The position numbers and the translations under genes are program-made. Below are positions 61,501 through 64,000 of a stretch of DNA of 64,000 bases, one piece after another. The stretch is from NCBI GenBank assembly GCA_010279815.1, contig QEOQ01000274.1:986618-1050617 (forward strand), written 5' to 3'. Numbering within the stretch: position 1 is the first letter of the stretch; each line of letters begins with the position of its first letter. The stretch is from Brachionus plicatilis. Its lineage: Eukaryota > Rotifera > Eurotatoria > Ploima > Brachionidae. Under the pieces are notes generated by a model. That model was given only the letters and a program-made list of their open reading frames with translations. It was not told where the DNA came from and searched no databases.

Positions 61501-63057
61501 ATGGAACAAGACAAAATATTTGTGAGCTTGTGAAATTCAAAAGAACACATTCATTATCACAAATGGTCACATGACTTTGGCCAGAAAAGCCACTTCCGTT
61601 TATTTGCAAATGCAGACCACCAGCCAGACTAGCTTCGTTTGAACTCAAATGGTGAATATTAAGATTGTATCCAAAATTAAAATTCTTATTTGCATAGCCA
61701 ACAGAGTCAATCTTTAATTCAATTGGATATGTGCCAGCACCATGTTCACCAAGCAGACAAGTAATTTGAGTTAAACTTGATTCAATCACTGTACATTCAG
61801 AGCCATCAATTTGAACATGAACTTCATTTTTATCATTGCTGAACTTTTCACCAATTAAAGTAAGAAGACTTGAGCTAAAATTTTCTTGTACTGGATCTAC
61901 AGAAGAAATAGCTGGAGTTTTATCCTCATCAAATGTATAATTAACACCAACACTTGAGTGCTCAACACCAGAGGTCATGACTGACACATCTACAAGTTGA
62001 GCAGAATTAGCTTGAGTTTCACATTCAATTTCATTTATTTTGACATTTTTAACTAAACAAATTGCTTGACCAAGAACAACAGTTGATCCAACTGTAAATC
62101 CATTGCCTTGAATTTTGACAATAGTGCCTCCATTGGTACTTCCAGAATTGGGAACAATTGATTTGACTGTTGCTTTTCCTGTTATTCTCTCATTGAACTC
62201 ATTACTGTCACCAATTGTTCTAACATTTAGAGTTACAATATGAGATCCACTCTCAAGACCAGGAATTGTACATGTTATGGTTGTAGACTGCAAGTCAATT
62301 GTTCGACAAATTTGTGTTCCTATTTTTAAGTCAATTTCACTTGGTTCCACGCCAAAATTGATACCTATTATTGTCAAATTTGATTCTTGTTCAATTTCAC
62401 CAATTGAAATTGATGTGATTTGAGGATTTTTGGCTTCAGAAAATTCATATGTCAAGCTTGTCAAATACTCAACTTCTCTTCCATTTGTGAACATGGACAA
62501 ATTATGTTGACCAGTGTTTGCCAATGTTATGAATTTGAATGAATCAAAAGTTATCTGTGAATTGCTTGAATCGTACACTAAGCTATCAAGGACAACTTTG
62601 GTCGATTGGTCAAAGCCGTCTCCATTTATTGTGATTAAAGCACCTCCATTTGAAGATCCGATAATTGGTGTTATTTCGGTGGCCACAGCTAAAAATTGAA
62701 CCACAATAAAATCATCCATTTTAAGGGCATATCCTTTGTTCTTTACTTTGACCTCGATTGCATGATTTTCAAACGATTTCAATCCACTGTTTTTTCCAAT
62801 TTTACATTTTATCTCTGTTGCTGAAACTGCTATTATTGTACATAATTTTTCACCTATGTAAACTTCATTTTCACAGTCTGTTAAGCTGAAGTCTGTCCCA
62901 GTGATAGTTATTTCAGAATCAAATGTTGCATTAAAAGGAGACACTGCTGTGATTGTTGGCACCGAACAACTTGTAAATCTCAATTTATTTGCAGGCACAT
63001 TACCACAATCTGTTGACGCAATATTTTGTGAAGAGCAAAGCGTATCAGCTGGTGAAT
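49544..63057 (-). CDS. PKHD1L1-like: Fibrocystin-L (PKHD1L1-like) copy B, 3' seven exons
   Basis: Exons 63057-61326, 61244-61091, 61033-60813, 60730-59123, 57811-54690, 52504-51618 and 50602-49544 correspond one to one with exons 18-24 of copy A, with identical splice phases and no stop or frameshift over 2,926 codons. Domains: IPT/TIG array, G8-1, beta-helix, G8-2, beta-helix, furin-like LRKRRST site, hydrophobic C-terminus. The exon containing G8-2 has one codon more than in copy A. A one-base loss in a T run gives a TAG three residues earlier (ends QFYFIYF). The first exon here opens in phase 1, so it needs an upstream exon that would lie beyond 64000. Copy B may be a full gene or a 5'-truncated duplicate. 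It converges with the cotransporter gene. Confidence 0.9.
52505..54689 (-). other. Copy B intron 22, unrelated to copy A intron 22
   Basis: A 2,185-bp intron carrying the 845-bp foldback element. Near 54560-54600 lies a GC-richer stretch with AAACGCGTAGAAACATGC and CACGTGACG-type strings, probably another mobile-element end. It has no visible alignment with the 980-bp copy A intron. Confidence 0.55.
52922..53766. mobile_element. 845-bp DNA-transposon-like foldback element
   Basis: Inverted arms of about 230 bp (52922 to about 53152 and about 53536 to 53766) are nearly perfect reverse complements, starting ACGGGTGGCCAAAAATGGTT and ending TTTTTGGCCACCCGT. The middle 380 bp has no ORF. TA lies just outside the left end and TA overlaps the right end, which would fit a Tc1/mariner-type insertion, but the duplication is not unambiguous. 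It is absent from copy A, so it inserted after the arms separated or was lost from A. Confidence 0.8.
57812..59122 (-). other. Copy B intron 21, unrelated to copy A intron 21
   Basis: A 1,311-bp AT-rich intron with no recognisable gene or element. It does not align with 26616-28424. Confidence 0.5.
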
Positions 63058-64000
63058 CTTTAAAAAATGAAATTGAAAAGAAATTTTTTTAAATAAATAA
63101 GCTGCTATCTTTTATTTATTATTTCGAAAAAAGTGATTTTTAATCTCACATTTGGCAAAGAAATCAATTAATTTATTATTTGCTTAAAATTCAACTTTTT
63201 AGAATGAAAGTTAGCTTGTAAAAATGAAGAAAAGAACGAAATGAAAAATAATTATATAAATTAAAGAATAAACATTTTAAATTAGATCTTTATCATAAAA
63301 ATCCTCCAAATCTTATTTTTGTCTAATTTTTTGACAACATATTTAACCTTATTTATTTCTTGAATTTTGAACTTGTTTTTGTTTTTTTTCCTAAATCTGA
63401 AAAAGCTTTAGCTCGGTACAGATAAACAAATAAAAATTAAAAATTAAATTTATATGCCTCAAATATTTCAAAAATATAGAATGCCTCAAAAATTAGGTTT
63501 TTGACAAATCTTAAAATCAAAAGATTTAATGATCTGATGATCTTAAGATGACCCGTAGATCTAAAAACCTCTCATAAAGGACATTTTCTTAAAGATATAA
63601 TTTTTAATCTTAATTTTAATTTACCTTAAATTACAATTATATAAAGACAAGCTTTTTTAAAATAACTTGGAGAATTTAATTAATTTTTAGTTTTTCACAA
63701 ATTTGTTTGGAATGCAATTTTTAAGGAATTCGACCAAAAGAATGAGCTTCATAGAATTCAACTTTTCTATTAAATCAATTTTAAAATAATTAAATCGGAT
63801 TTCCAACTGAATTTTAATTAATTTTATTTTTAGATTTTTAAGATAATTCAAATAAATAAAAGAAAAATAAAAATTTAAGAAATTAAATTGATTTTTAATT
63901 TAATTTTAGTGAGTTAAATTTTTATATTTTTAAAAACCTTCTGAATAGCATTAAAAAAGGCTTTTAACAGACGTTTTTAATGACTTTTTTGATCTACGGC
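63058..64000 (-). other. Sequence upstream of copy B exon 18 (intron or duplication edge)
   Basis: About 860 bp align in reverse, with many indels, to copy A intron 17. The last 80 bp do not. The string GATCTACGGC ends the window and its near complement CCCGTAGATC occurs at 63550, so the segment between may be a small inverted-repeat insertion. Confidence 0.45.

Larger units (their letters stand above)
49317..63920 (-). repeat. Right arm of the large inverted duplication
   Basis: Reverse-complement counterpart of 21.98-35.82 kb. It is about 0.8 kb longer, partly because intron 22 holds an 845-bp foldback insertion. Beyond about 63920 the match to copy A intron 17 fades, so the duplication may end there or continue past an indel. 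Confidence 0.88.

Noticed and set aside
1..64000. CRISPR arrays, bacterial operons, rRNA genes
   Set aside because: No regularly spaced direct repeats, no Shine-Dalgarno-led gene clusters and no rRNA-like conserved segments were seen; the genes are spliced and animal-type.

Overview
This is eukaryotic DNA, very AT-rich, with interrupted genes whose introns are mostly only 46-75 bp long and obey GT...AG. The recognisable proteins are a giant fibrocystin-L (PKHD1L1-like) protein, a K-Cl cotransporter of the SLC12 family, a lipocalin and a type II transmembrane serine-protease homologue. Together they point to an animal. The compact introns, base composition and many small foldback transposons would suit a small protostome such as a rotifer, but that is a low-confidence guess.

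Layout. 0.6-3.9 kb: minus-strand type II membrane protein with a trypsin-like domain lacking two of the three catalytic residues. 4-7.4 kb: transposon debris, including a Tc1/mariner transposase fragment and GC-rich ACCGGTCT clusters. 7.4-8.2 kb: minus-strand three-exon gene of unknown function. 8.4-10.1 kb: foldback elements. 10.8-11.5 kb: two-exon lipocalin. 11.6-15.6 kb: AT-rich DNA with one small hairpin MITE. 15.7-35.6 kb: complete fibrocystin-L gene (copy A), reconstructed here as 24 exons that stay in frame for 4,473 codons plus stop. 36.2-48.2 kb: K-Cl cotransporter gene, 14 exons, 1,074 aa, with transposon remains in its large introns. 49.5-63.1 kb: second fibrocystin-L copy (copy B) on the minus strand, equivalent to exons 18-24 of copy A and open throughout. 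Its 5' part is not in the window.

The main structural result is an inverted duplication with arms of about 14 kb (about 21.98-35.82 kb and 49.32-63.92 kb) around a 13.5-kb spacer that holds the cotransporter gene. The exons of the arms are mostly near identical. Two of the introns are unrelated between arms, and the exon ends touching those introns, plus one internal patch of about 190 codons, are clearly diverged. This mosaic looks like repeated gene conversion between the arms.

How the genes relate: fibrocystin-L is a large cell-surface protein (IPT/TIG, PA14, cupredoxin-like, G8 and parallel beta-helix domains) and the cotransporter moves K+ and Cl- across the plasma membrane. Nothing in the sequence shows that they work together; their link here is positional. 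Mobile DNA is common: a Penelope-like endonuclease remnant with a hammerhead-like motif, a pogo-type transposase remnant, and at least three foldback elements with perfect 8-bp target-site duplications.
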